From the IMG/VR virus record IMGVR_UViG_3300028173_000012, positions 1 through 60,135 of that record: a DNA stretch of 60,135 nucleotides; one strand, 5' to 3'. The notes under the pieces are model-generated. The model ran no database searches and was not told the DNA's origin. It was given only the letters and a program-made list of their open reading frames with translations. Positions 6,931 through 14,096 of the stretch are shown here, piece by piece (the first letter of the stretch is position 1; each line of letters opens with the position of its first letter). The DNA is from a virus. The position numbers and the translations under genes are program-made.

Positions 6931-7392
6931 CTAAAACTTGATTTCCATTTTAGCTTTCTTGATTTTCTCTTGATATGATTTAACACGCTTGGCAAAATGG
7001 TATTCGAGCTCAGACGCGTACCCGGTATCCCAAAGAGTTGAGCCTCCTGTCGACTCCGGATCCATCCAGAACTTCAAGCACTTCTTTTTGCTCTTTTTCA
7101 TCTCGGCAACGGTACCATACCCAAGGCAAAGCTGGTCGTCAGAGAACGGGTTTTTCTGGGGGCACTGGAGATAAGCCTCCTCAAAGGCATCCCACATTTC
7201 ACGGGCCTCGATGGCCTCATTTTTGGATGCTTTTGAGTCTTTGTGGTAGCGCCTATAAAGCTCATTTGCATGAGCGCTATGGGGATCAGGATCTTGGCCC
7301 CACCCGGGCGTGAAAGGTTTCTCACCATATTTGCGACATAGCGACTCGTACTCTCTAATATCATCCGCATGTGCTGATTTACCGCAACCCAT
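6931..7392 (-). CDS. unknown charged protein, about 153 aa
   Basis: Start at 7392 (GGAG six bases upstream) rather than the ATG two codons earlier. Rich in Lys/Glu/aromatic residues, several scattered Cys, and a helical Lys-rich C-terminus (KSYQEKIKKAKMEIKF). No domain recognised. Flanked by tRNA-like sequences. Confidence 0.6.
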   Translation of the reverse strand: MGCGKSAHADDIREYESLCRKYGEKPFTPGWGQDPDPHSAHANELYRRYHKDSKASKNEAIEAREMWDAFEEAYLQCPQKNPFSDDQLCLGYGTVAEMKKSKKKCLKFWMDPESTGGSTLWDTGYASELEYHFAKRVKSYQEKIKKAKMEIKF

Positions 7393-7426
7393 AATCATCT
7401 CCGTCTTAGTTATTCATCATCGTTTG

Positions 7427-7502
7427 TGGCGTAACATGCAGGATTCGAACCTACGATCTCGGCTTTTCGGGCCGCGCTTTAACCAGACTAAGCCAATGTT
7501 AC
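7427..7502 (-). tRNA. tRNA-Phe-like with C33
   Basis: Acceptor GTAACAT/ATGTTAC, normal D- and T-arms, CCA encoded. Loop CCGAAAA has GAA at the anticodon position but C instead of the near-universal U33. A clean tRNA-Phe exists at 5479-5555, so this may be a decaying or altered copy. Confidence 0.6.
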
Positions 7503-7587
7503 TAACCCATTACAGGGTTGACCGGTGGCCACCGGCCTGAAAAACAAATGGAATCGGTCATGAATCTCATCCATTTGAATCGTTCGC

Positions 7588-7677
7588 TACATGATTTTGC
7601 CGGTTTCGAACCGGTCTTCGGGCTCCAATGCTGTATGCTTAGCCCGCGTGCCGCCAAATACACCTCTTATCATGCAG
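7588..7677 (-). tRNA. irregular tRNA-like sequence with enlarged loop
   Basis: Strong T-arm ACCGG-TTCGAAA-CCGG(C), D-like arm GTG-loop-CAC, and a CGGGC/GCCCG anticodon-type stem that closes an 18-nt loop instead of 7. GCATGAT/ATCATGT can pair as acceptor but with extra bases on both sides. Decay or a small insertion. Confidence 0.35.
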
Positions 7678-7931
7678 TTTTCAGGAAACCGCTCTCGAAT
7701 CACCCAATTTGCTTTTACCGAAATTGCCTGTCAGGCGTCACACCTGCTCTACGTTTTTATAGCTTACAACATTGTTACGCGTTCGGTTACTTGCAAATCT
7801 TCCTCTTCGTGCGCTCTTCCTTACACTGTTTTGTCTGTACGAATCACCGGTACGTTACGCCGGACTAAGAGCCTCCATGGCCCACGTGCAATTACGATTT
7901 GTCACACTCTTTCATTCGTTTCTATGTTGGT

Positions 7932-8008
7932 CGTAAGCAGAGGATTTGAACCTCGCCATCGACCCGCCGCGACCGGCTCGGGTATCAACTAGGTCAGAAA
8001 TGCTTCAC
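7932..8008 (-). tRNA. irregular tRNA-like sequence
   Basis: T-loop TTCAAAT, a possible acceptor GT(G)AAGCA/TGCTTAC with a bulge, and a GC-rich anticodon arm whose best loop GTCGCGG would read CGC. Pairing is imperfect throughout. Confidence 0.3.
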
Positions 8009-8212
8009 TTTACGTAATGCTCCGTAAATCTGCCTTGTCACTCGCGGTTGTTTGGTACTGCAAAGTGTGCTGTTATGCTAAAATAGAGGCTCTTAAGTTT
8101 GCACCCCCGCTCCCATCCTTCACCACGCCAACATATGCTGTACCGGCGCCGAATGGCATTGTGTAATCATTAAGGGATGGATACTTCTAATCCTACCCGC
8201 TTTGCAGTTTCT

Positions 8213-8287
8213 GGTACACGAGACGGGATTCGAACCCGCAACTTCCTGACTGAGAATCAGGTAGACTTCCAGTTGTCCTACTCGTGC
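8213..8287 (-). tRNA. tRNA-Glu(CUC)
   Basis: Acceptor GCACGAG/CTCGTGT, anticodon stem CCTGA/TCAGG, loop TTCTCAG giving CUC, CCA encoded. Shares its acceptor with tRNA-Glu(UUC) at 8557. Confidence 0.92.
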
Positions 8288-8293
8288 TCATTT

Positions 8294-8370
8294 TGGCGAC
8301 CCCGGACGGATTTGAACCGACGATATCCTCTTCGACAGAGAGGCGCATTACCAGACTATGCTACGGAGCC
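8294..8370 (-). tRNA. tRNA-Asp(GUC)
   Basis: Acceptor GGCTCCG/CGGGGTC, anticodon stem CCTCT/AGAGG, loop CTGTCGA giving GUC, discriminator G, CCA. Confidence 0.93.
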
Positions 8371-8383
8371 GTACGAAGAGTAT

Positions 8384-8462
8384 TGAGTGAGAGGGATTTG
8401 AACCCCCGACCTCCGGCTGCATCACCGGTGTCCTATCCAGACTAAACCACCACCGCTTACTC
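8384..8462 (-). tRNA. irregular tRNA, 8-nt anticodon loop
   Basis: GAGTAAG pairs 6 of 7 with CTCACTC; D-arm GTTT/GGAC; T-arm clear. Anticodon stem CCGG/CCGG closes an 8-nt loop TGATGCAG holding both GAU (Ile) and GCA (Cys). Several extra bases separate acceptor and D-arm. No other Cys tRNA was seen in this window. Confidence 0.5.
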
Positions 8463-8556
8463 TTCTAATGTTATTGTAAATGTGGGTCGTTGGCGAGTCC
8501 TCGCGACAGCTCTTTCCAGCAACTACCTCATTTTATCTTCGCATGTTTATTTACGG

Positions 8557-8630
8557 TACACGAGACGGGACTTGAACCCGCACAACATCGAGAGTGAAAA
8601 TCTCGGAGACTACCATTATCCTACTCGTGC
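8557..8630 (-). tRNA. tRNA-Glu(UUC)
   Basis: Acceptor GCACGAG/CTCGTGT, anticodon stem CGAGA/TCTCG, loop TTTTCAC giving UUC. The 3' end reads CCG, not CCA. Confidence 0.92.
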
Positions 8631-8817
8631 ATGGGCGCTCTGGGTCGTTGGCACAACATCCAACCCCCTTCGTCGATTTGCGGTCGACCACGCCTGAGAC
8701 CTTGCGTGAGTATCATCATGTTAACGCGGCGATACCAGGCCGCTGGTTTCCTGGTTTTGATTAGGCCAGATGTCCAGGTCTGCCCGACTCAGTTAGCCTC
8801 CCGTCGAAGAGGGTTGT

Positions 8818-9093
8818 TTATGTATAGAGATCGTAGAAGTCGTCTTCAGCGTCGTAGGCTCCGCCTGAATAAACATTGACATACCAATTTCGCATCACAT
8901 CTCTGTCACCGGTGATCCTAATCACTGGCCACCCGCCAGGACCGTTAACATCCACAAGCTCAAATGTCAATTCCTCAGACGTTCCTTCCAGCTCGTTTAT
9001 GTCGCCGACCCAATCGACTTCGATACTCATCATTCTGCTTGAACCAATCACTTCGTTTATAAGCTTACGCAACGTACCACGTTTTATTTTCAT
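8818..9093 (-). CDS. small protein with CTS-like N-terminus
   Basis: 91 residues starting MKIKRGTLRKLINEV, the shared leader. The body is acidic and beta-rich (VDWVGD, VIRITGD) with a Tyr/Asp-rich tail. Preceded by the ATATTTATAG motif and GAGG. No known domain; putative capsid-targeted internal protein. Confidence 0.7.
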   Translation of the reverse strand: MKIKRGTLRKLINEVIGSSRMMSIEVDWVGDINELEGTSEELTFELVDVNGPGGWPVIRITGDRDVMRNWYVNVYSGGAYDAEDDFYDLYT

Positions 9094-9110
9094 TTCATGC
9101 CTCGTGACCT

Positions 9111-9119
9111 ATAAATATC
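9111..9119 (-). promoter_or_regulatory. late-type motif ATATTTAT
   Basis: About 18 bases upstream of the start at 9093. Confidence 0.55.
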
Positions 9120-9125
9120 CGCCGA

Positions 9126-9461
9126 CTAGAATTGCCACCATCGCTTTGGCGCTTGTTCACCGAAACCTTCAATTGGCGTCAAGCGAATCCTGCTCCGTTT
9201 TGATTCACCAGGAAGTCGTTCATGAATATGATGTCCGTCCCAGCCTTTTTTCTTGAGGGCCTTAATTACACCCCAATAGAAATCAGGATGCTCGTTTTCG
9301 AGGCTGTAAACATCGACGCGGATTTCGTCCACGTCAACGCCAGCGTTTATAGCTTTTGTAAGCTCGATTTCGTAATGAGCCATCGCTGTCCTGAGTTGCC
9401 ATTCGAGCAGTTCATCCGTCCTTTTTTTGGTAAAATCTCTTGGTGATGGAAACCCACTCAT
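9126..9461 (-). CDS. unknown protein, 111 aa
   Basis: Helical N-terminus (ELLEWQLRTAMAHYEIELTK), then VDVDEIRVDVYSL and a basic C-terminus ending in WWQF. No family recognised. Lies between the CTS-like gene and an HNH gene. Confidence 0.6.
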   Translation of the reverse strand: MSGFPSPRDFTKKRTDELLEWQLRTAMAHYEIELTKAINAGVDVDEIRVDVYSLENEHPDFYWGVIKALKKKGWDGHHIHERLPGESKRSRIRLTPIEGFGEQAPKRWWQF

Positions 9462-9497
9462 TCTAACTCCTTTTGCTGTTGGTACTTCTGGTGGGAA

Positions 9498-10328
9498 TTA
9501 GCTTATGAAATCCTTCATATATTTCTTTATAAATCTACGAAGTTGCGTGTGACTAATGCCCAATTCTGTCGCCACCGCCGACCGTGAGCCCCACTTTGTT
9601 GTGTCAGTTAGTTTTATTAACTTTTGGCGTTTTATTACTTCACTTTGATGTAATTGCGACCATGATCCTGCAACCTGCCTAATAGGCTTTGACTTTTTTT
9701 GTTTAACTGGCCTAGGTTTCTTTTGCTCATTAACCAGTTTCCCATCACGCTCGAGTATCCATCTAATGATGTGGGCACGTTTATAGTTGCCTCCACCGGA
9801 AAGGCCAACGCTTTTCAAGGCTTTTGAAATAGTTGGTTGATTTAATATCGCGTTTTTGAGTTTTTCATCGCTAACCTTTTTGGTGTTAGTTCCACGATTT
9901 CTTCCTCGCCATGTAGGCGTTTGTGAATGGCAGTTTGGGCACAGCAATCGAATGTTTTCTAATCGATTGTCGGTGTTGTCACCACTAATGTGATCCAGCT
10001 CCAGGCTTAGCTTTCCTGACATCCATTCGTCAATTCCGCATGTTTGACATTTATATTCTGAATATCCTAATTTGACTAGAACATTCTTTACATAACCAGT
10101 TGAACATGTCGAGTTTTCTATAAAAATTTCTGTATTTGGATCCTTTAGGATTTTTCCTCGGCTCCATGCGCGTTTATTTTTTGATGATTCAGGTAATTCT
10201 CTATACTTTGGTGTTGCCCCTGAGCAATGGCCTTTATGGGCAGACATCGCATACACGTTTTTATATGTATTTCCACAAATTGGGCAATCACATGGTATTG
10301 ATTTTCTTTCCTTTCTCGTTTTTCTCAT
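9498..10328 (-). CDS. HNH homing-type endonuclease
   Basis: About 276 residues from the ATG at 10328 (GGAG nine bases upstream); the frame continues 5' through tRNA-Leu. Contains an N-terminal Cys/His finger (CDCPICG...HKGHC), an HNH core (CQTCGIDEW, LELDHISGDNTDN, RLLCPNCHSQTPTW) and a C-terminal helix-turn-helix-like region with WGSRSAVATELGISHTQLRR, typical of homing endonuclease DNA-binding tails. The core resembles that of 18769-19422. Confidence 0.85.
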   Translation of the reverse strand: MRKTRKERKSIPCDCPICGNTYKNVYAMSAHKGHCSGATPKYRELPESSKNKRAWSRGKILKDPNTEIFIENSTCSTGYVKNVLVKLGYSEYKCQTCGIDEWMSGKLSLELDHISGDNTDNRLENIRLLCPNCHSQTPTWRGRNRGTNTKKVSDEKLKNAILNQPTISKALKSVGLSGGGNYKRAHIIRWILERDGKLVNEQKKPRPVKQKKSKPIRQVAGSWSQLHQSEVIKRQKLIKLTDTTKWGSRSAVATELGISHTQLRRFIKKYMKDFIS

Positions 10329-10346
10329 TGGCACACGCTCCAACAT

Positions 10347-10355
10347 ATAAGTATC
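10347..10355 (-). promoter_or_regulatory. late-type motif GATACTTAT
   Basis: About 18 bases upstream of the HNH start at 10328. Confidence 0.5.
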
Positions 10356-10373
10356 GTGTTCACCAAATTTTAG

Positions 10374-10457
10374 TACCAGGGACGGGACTTGCACCCGCAT
10401 GACCTAGGTCGATGGTTTTTAAGACCATTGTGTATAACTAAATTCCACCACCCTGGC
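10374..10457 (-). tRNA. tRNA-Leu(UAA)
   Basis: Acceptor GCCAGGG/CCCTGGT, anticodon stem ATGGT/ACCAT, loop CTTAAAA giving UAA, long variable arm. CCA not encoded. Confidence 0.92.
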
Positions 10458-10499
10458 AGTTCTGTGGGTTCAAAATTACCATAATCGAACTCTATAAGG

Positions 10500-10571
10500 T
10501 GGATCCTGACGGACTCGAACCGTCATGGCCGGCATGCAACACCGGAATTCTCCCAATTGAATTAAGGACCC
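10500..10571 (-). tRNA. tRNA-Ala(UGC)
   Basis: Acceptor GGGTCCT/AGGATCC, anticodon stem CCGG(T)/(G)CCGG, loop GTTGCAT giving UGC. No full CCA. Confidence 0.88.
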
Positions 10572-10846
10572 GAAATATGCAACGCGCCGTGCCTAGGTTG
10601 CCCATGCGAACATGACCTAAAACCCAGGTGATCTCGTTACATAAAACTATCAGCTTTCGCCGCCGCTAAGCGGGTCAAGTAAGTTGTGTAATGTGCTGTC
10701 ACGCTCCGGCCGAAGTTAGACGTTGACCTAGCTGGCATATCAGTGCCAGTGTCACACATGCATTATAAATACTAGAAGAGTTTTGCATTCTCTTCCTACA
10801 CAACACCGGCCTGATAATACCGGCTGCGGACCCCAAAATGGGTCCT
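10572..10846. other. non-coding spacer with hairpins
   Basis: No gene. On the minus strand CCTGGGTT/AACCTAGG (around 10590-10632) can form an 8-bp stem, CTGGCA/TGCCAG (around 10731-10748) a 6-bp hairpin, and GGACCC/GGGTCC (10828-10845) another. Could be a structured or decayed RNA. Confidence 0.35.
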
Positions 10847-10922
10847 TGGAGGGCAAGGCGGGATTCGAACCCGCAACCGTCTCGTTAACAGCGAGATGCT
10901 CTACCATTGTAGCTACTTACCC
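10847..10922 (-). tRNA. tRNA-Asn(GUU)
   Basis: Acceptor GGGTAAG/CTTGCCC, anticodon stem TCTCG/CGAGA, loop CTGTTAA giving GUU, CCA encoded. Confidence 0.93.
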
Positions 10923-10927
10923 GTTTC

Positions 10928-10987
10928 GGCGACATGGAAGGACTTTCACCTTCTGTTCATGGCTCTATAGACCAAAACACATGTCGC
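10928..10987 (-). tRNA. minimal tRNA-like RNA lacking a D-arm
   Basis: Acceptor GCGACATG pairs 8 of 8 with CATGTCGC; T-arm GAAGG-TGAAAGT-CCTTC is perfect. Only 27 nt lie between, enough for one arm: TTGGT-CTATAGA-GCCAT. The total is 60 nt. Reads as a D-armless tRNA or a deletion product. Confidence 0.45.
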
Positions 10988-11027
10988 TACGAGAGCAGTT
11001 TTACGTCTTGCTCAGGACAATCATCAT

Positions 11028-11114
11028 CACATTCAATTTTCAAAGAAACCGTTTGGAGCGCTTGACTCCTTGGTTCCAAGGTTTGCACGCTGTCGTACAA
11101 CTCCTTATGAATCC
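11028..11114 (-). ncRNA. structured leader RNA, copy 1
   Basis: Immediately downstream of the promoter at 11115. Nearly the same sequence follows the promoter at 17932. Contains hairpins TG(T)AC/GTGCA and CCTTGG/CCAAGG. Likely a 5' leader for the tRNA operon, with a processing or attenuation role unknown. Confidence 0.5.
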
Positions 11115-11142
11115 ATTATACCACGATTTGATGCTCTTTACA
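11115..11142 (-). promoter_or_regulatory. early-type promoter
   Basis: TGTAAA, 16 bp, TATAAT preceded by TG; drives the Asn-Ala-Leu tRNA segment. Confidence 0.85.
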
Positions 11143-11155
11143 CTTATTATGTAAA

Positions 11156-12187
11156 CTAATTTCGGGTTCCTGCCTGAAACTCTTGAATGTAGTGTGTACG
11201 GGCAGCCGAAGCCACCTTCTTCGCAACATTTTTCCACTCAAAGGTCTCAGCCTCTTCAATCTCAACTGCACATTCACGCTGGACGTCTTGACATACCCAC
11301 CTGAGGTAGTCGCCGACACTTCGCATGTTTGGCTCGAGACCAAGTTCAGCCAGGTATTCGAAACCTTGCTCCAAGCGTCGGGGTGTCACAGCAAACTCGA
11401 GGAACTCCTGGACGTTGGCAAGCTCTTCTGGCGTTGCCTGTACAGTTTTCTTGCTCTTCTGAGTCTTATGCTTCTCACCTTTCGTCTTGAAGAACAGGTC
11501 GGAGTTACCAAGTTGGTCACCAAGCGGAGTCCAGACTAATCCTTCTCCCATGCCTGCCAGCCCGAACAATGCGCCCCATGGGCACAAAACCTCAACAGCT
11601 AGCGTCTTCTTCGTTGCCTCTTCTGCTGCCTTTGTGACAGAGTCAAGATCATCGAGGTCGACTTCAAGCTCAGCAGAACCTGCCTTCAGGATGCTGTAGA
11701 TACTCACATCTTCGTAGTAGTCATGAAAGTTGAAAACCTCGAGGTAACGAGACTTCTCCCCTTCAGTGACAGCAGCCGCAAAGATGACCCACTGTTTTAC
11801 TGGGAGCTGGTTGATCGCCATTCCTTTTTGAACGCCGTTGCCAATCCACTCACCAAACAATGTCAATGTTGCGTCTTCATGCAGGTTGTACGCCACCCGA
11901 AATTGCTTTTCAAGTCCTCGAATGGATACCTGTACTGCAACATGGTGGACGAATGCAGCGAAACCGTTGTTATCATTTTGAAGTGACAACACTGTGTTAC
12001 GACTCTGAGGCACTAATCCCTCTTTCGTGCACGCGACACCGGCATTTGTTCCATGGAGCTTCACAGTTCCTTTGAACTTCGTCACACCTCGAACTTTGTA
12101 TCGCTCAGGCACCTCGGGATCCTTGTTAACCTTTCGAACGTACCGAGACACCTGATATAAGGCGTCAACATGTGTATACTTTTTCAT
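11156..12187 (-). CDS. RNA ligase, Rnl2-type
   Basis: 343 residues. Nucleotidyltransferase motif I is KLHGTN with Lys43 the predicted AMP acceptor, matching the KxxGTN signature of T4 Rnl2-type ligases; later LFGEWIG (motif III/IIIa-like), EGLVW (motif IV) and FFKTKGEKH (motif V). Family members seal nicked dsRNA or repair RNA using ATP. Length fits the family. It lies inside the tRNA array, upstream of its promoter-driven tRNA block. One of three RNA ligases here; tRNA repair or splicing is the natural inference. Confidence 0.88.
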   Translation of the reverse strand: MKKYTHVDALYQVSRYVRKVNKDPEVPERYKVRGVTKFKGTVKLHGTNAGVACTKEGLVPQSRNTVLSLQNDNNGFAAFVHHVAVQVSIRGLEKQFRVAYNLHEDATLTLFGEWIGNGVQKGMAINQLPVKQWVIFAAAVTEGEKSRYLEVFNFHDYYEDVSIYSILKAGSAELEVDLDDLDSVTKAAEEATKKTLAVEVLCPWGALFGLAGMGEGLVWTPLGDQLGNSDLFFKTKGEKHKTQKSKKTVQATPEELANVQEFLEFAVTPRRLEQGFEYLAELGLEPNMRSVGDYLRWVCQDVQRECAVEIEEAETFEWKNVAKKVASAARTHYIQEFQAGTRN

Positions 12188-12229
12188 ATTCTACTTCCTT
12201 CCGCCGTGAATTATTGTTTTCCTTTGTTA

Positions 12230-12307
12230 TGGAGCGCCCGGAGGGATTCGAACCCCCGACAAGTTGGGTAGAAACCAACTGCTCTATCCAGACTGAGCTA
12301 CGGACGC
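12230..12307 (-). tRNA. tRNA-Arg(UCU)
   Basis: Acceptor GCGTCCG/CGGGCGC, anticodon stem GTTGG/CCAAC, loop TTTCTAC giving UCU, CCA encoded. Confidence 0.93.
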
Positions 12308-12313
12308 GCTGTT

Positions 12314-12826
12314 TTACCGGCGCTCGTTCATCTCATCGGGTTTGATGTATGATGATTTGCGAGCTGCCTGTTGGTTCTTTTCGTGATGTTTTGCCCATGC
12401 GTCGAAGCGCTCAGCACTAGTGAGATGTGCAGTACGAGCATCGATTGCTTCCTTGCTATACCAATCCCGGTCTTCCGCAACTTCTCGCTCGCCAAGCAAC
12501 TCATCTCGCACATCACGTAGATGTGCGAGCTCAAACCCGACATTATGTGGCGATGCGGTGATAGAAGACTCAGAAGAAATCTTGTTCCCTTCCATCACAT
12601 CGCCAAACTCTTCGATAGTTCCCCAGATGTTCTTATAACTGTGGTCCTCTCCTGAGATATACTGAATATGAATCCATGGCGCATCATACGGTTCTGGTTC
12701 CTTGAAAGAAGTGTGGTGCTGCGTGACTGATACGATGTTTGCAATCGGGATCGCCACGTTATTAACCTTGAGGGCACTTTTCGTTGAGCGCCCAAGAATA
12801 AATTGCCCTGATTTCTTCATCATCAT
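12314..12826 (-). CDS. unknown protein, 170 aa
   Basis: AGGAG six bases before the first of three ATGs supports the start at 12826. N-terminal half beta-rich (QFILGRSTKSALKVNN, then IHIQYISGEDHSY); C-terminal half charged and helical with DRDWYSKEAIDARTAH and EKNQQAARKSS. Start overlaps the stop of 12823-12984 (ATGA), so the two are co-translated. No family recognised. Confidence 0.65.
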   Translation of the reverse strand: MMMKKSGQFILGRSTKSALKVNNVAIPIANIVSVTQHHTSFKEPEPYDAPWIHIQYISGEDHSYKNIWGTIEEFGDVMEGNKISSESSITASPHNVGFELAHLRDVRDELLGEREVAEDRDWYSKEAIDARTAHLTSAERFDAWAKHHEKNQQAARKSSYIKPDEMNERR

Positions 12827-12984
12827 GAGTCACTCCTTTCCTTTTTTAGAATCGCCAAAATCTTACGAACCAAATTTTCTGATGATTTGACCGTTTCCAT
12901 AAGAGCCCAGCATTTATGACAAAGGCCTGAACCTTGCATATGTGCATGATTTTTCTCACATATGCTGCAAAGCGGAGATGCCAT
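12823..12984 (-). CDS. small zinc-finger protein, 53 aa
   Basis: ATG at 12984 with AGGAG five bases upstream; stop overlaps the next gene's start. The sequence has CSIC and CHKC pairs spaced by 12 residues, a treble-clef-like zinc site, followed by a helical tail (ETVKSSENLVRKILAILKK). Role unknown; possibly nucleic-acid binding. Confidence 0.65.
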   Translation of the reverse strand: MASPLCSICEKNHAHMQGSGLCHKCWALMETVKSSENLVRKILAILKKERSDS

Positions 12985-13010
12985 GGTTACTCCTTATGTT
13001 GGTATAAATG

Positions 13011-13038
13011 ATTATATCACATGTTTCTGTATGCTGCA
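13011..13038 (-). promoter_or_regulatory. weak early-type promoter candidate
   Basis: TATAAT at 13011-13016 on the minus strand, but the -35 position reads TGCAGC, a poor match. Upstream of 12823-12984. Confidence 0.35.
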
Positions 13039-13043
13039 GAAAT

Positions 13044-13763
13044 TCAATCTAGGTTTTCAAAGTTTGCGCACGAAGACTCCAAAAATTGCTGTAAATCACC
13101 CATGCGGAATAGTTGATCTAGATCTTCTTTGAAGGCAATCCCTAACTTTACGTCAAGTTGCCCTTTGATACATTTCATTTTCTTTTTTGCTGCAGGTGAA
13201 AAGTAACCCTTTATTTCGATAAATACGTCGAAATCGTTTAGGTATATATCAGGATGATATCGTCTTGTGATACCATTCTCATATTTTAGAACATGACCTG
13301 ACGACCATTGAATTAGCTTATCATTGCAAAATTCTGCGAAAGACTTTTCCCATGTTCCCCTCAAGGTAAATGTTTCGCCATTTAGATTTGCTACGTTGAA
13401 ATATTTTACATGTTGAAAACTTCCAAACCCGGGCTCATTCATTTTATCGGATTGAATTTTGCTTAGTTTTTCTTTTGTTTCTCTTGAAAGTTTTCTGTTC
13501 TGTTTTTGTAACCTTCCTGACAAAAATCCTTTCTTTCTTTTTTCATTCGCCCCAAGCTTGATTGCTTTTATTTCTTCAGGTGACTTATTTCTAAGCCAGT
13601 TTTTCCCATAACATGGGTTTAATTTCCCTTTTCTGGCCCGAAGATAGTCTAACGACACGGCGTTTTTATTGTTTTTGCACCTTACTTGGTGTTGACGTTG
13701 TGAATTTGCATTTTTACATTGCTTATTGCAAAACTCACACAAAAACTTTTCTTGTTTTTTCAT
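13044..13763 (-). CDS. PD-(D/E)XK homing-type endonuclease
   Basis: 239 residues. N-terminal Cys2His2-like finger (CEFCNKQC...HQVRC), a basic middle with NUMOD-like repeats (SRETKEKLSKIQSDKM), and a nuclease core with GTWEKSFAEFC, YHPDIYLNDFDVFIEIKGY. Same architecture as 6129-6875. AAGGTG before the start gives normal initiation, preceded by an ATACTTAG motif. Not adjacent to a tRNA at its 3' end. Confidence 0.82.
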   Translation of the reverse strand: MKKQEKFLCEFCNKQCKNANSQRQHQVRCKNNKNAVSLDYLRARKGKLNPCYGKNWLRNKSPEEIKAIKLGANEKRKKGFLSGRLQKQNRKLSRETKEKLSKIQSDKMNEPGFGSFQHVKYFNVANLNGETFTLRGTWEKSFAEFCNDKLIQWSSGHVLKYENGITRRYHPDIYLNDFDVFIEIKGYFSPAAKKKMKCIKGQLDVKLGIAFKEDLDQLFRMGDLQQFLESSCANFENLD

Positions 13764-13778
13764 AACGCACCTTTATGA

Positions 13779-13786
13779 CTAAGTAT
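13779..13786 (-). promoter_or_regulatory. late-type motif ATACTTAG
   Basis: About 16 bases upstream of the endonuclease start at 13763. Confidence 0.5.
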
Positions 13787-13818
13787 ACCTAGGTTGATGC
13801 TCTAACCAAAATATTTCT

Positions 13819-13895
13819 TGGTACGGGTGGAGGGACTTGCACCCACTATCTTCCAGATATAAGCTGGGAGCATTTACTGCTTATGCTACACCCGC
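13819..13895 (-). tRNA. tRNA-Ile(UAU), copy 2
   Basis: Same structure as 11-87: acceptor GCGGGTG/CACCCGT, loop CTTATAT, CCA. The copies bracket almost 14 kb of the array. Confidence 0.85.
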
Positions 13896-13901
13896 AAACA
13901 A

Positions 13902-13978
13902 TGGTAGCCGACCCGGGATTCGAACCCGGAACCTCGTGACCCTAAATCACGTGCCTCTGCCAGTTGGACCAGCCGGCC
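13902..13978 (-). tRNA. class I tRNA with UAG anticodon
   Basis: Acceptor GGCCGGC/GTCGGCT, anticodon stem CGTGA/TCACG, loop TTTAGGG giving UAG with G37; variable loop only 5 nt (AGGTT); CCA encoded. UAG reads the Leu codon CUA, yet bacterial Leu tRNAs have a long variable arm, so the amino acid is uncertain. Confidence 0.75.
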
Positions 13979-14005
13979 ATTTGTTGTGCAGCTTGTGCTG
14001 CGTGT

Positions 14006-14083
14006 TGGTAGCGGAGGATGGATTTGAACCAACGACCTCTTGGGTATGAACCAAGCGAGCTGACCGGACTGCTCTACTCCGCA
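14006..14083 (-). tRNA. initiator-like tRNA-fMet(CAU)
   Basis: Position 1-72 is an unpaired T-T, D-arm GAGC/GCTC with AGTCCGGTCA, anticodon stem CTTGG/CCAAG, loop TTCATAC, T-arm and CCA. The layout closely follows bacterial initiators, but the usual three G-C pairs of the anticodon stem are only partly present. Confidence 0.8.
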
Positions 14084-14096
14084 ATAGTTTGTTTTT

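Larger units (their letters stand above)
7503..8212. other. gene-poor stretch with irregular tRNA-like sequences
   Basis: No convincing protein gene. It contains two irregular tRNA-like sequences (7588-7677 and 7932-8008). Most of the rest, including 7690-7930 and 8010-8212, shows nothing I can assign. Confidence 0.5.

Noticed and set aside
10828-10845. Rho-independent terminator
   Set aside because: The GGACCC/GGGTCC hairpin is not followed by a T-run on either strand.
13902-13978. Amber suppressor tRNA
   Set aside because: The anticodon is UAG, which reads CUA; a suppressor of UAG stops would need CUA as anticodon. No sign of stop-codon recoding in the genes.
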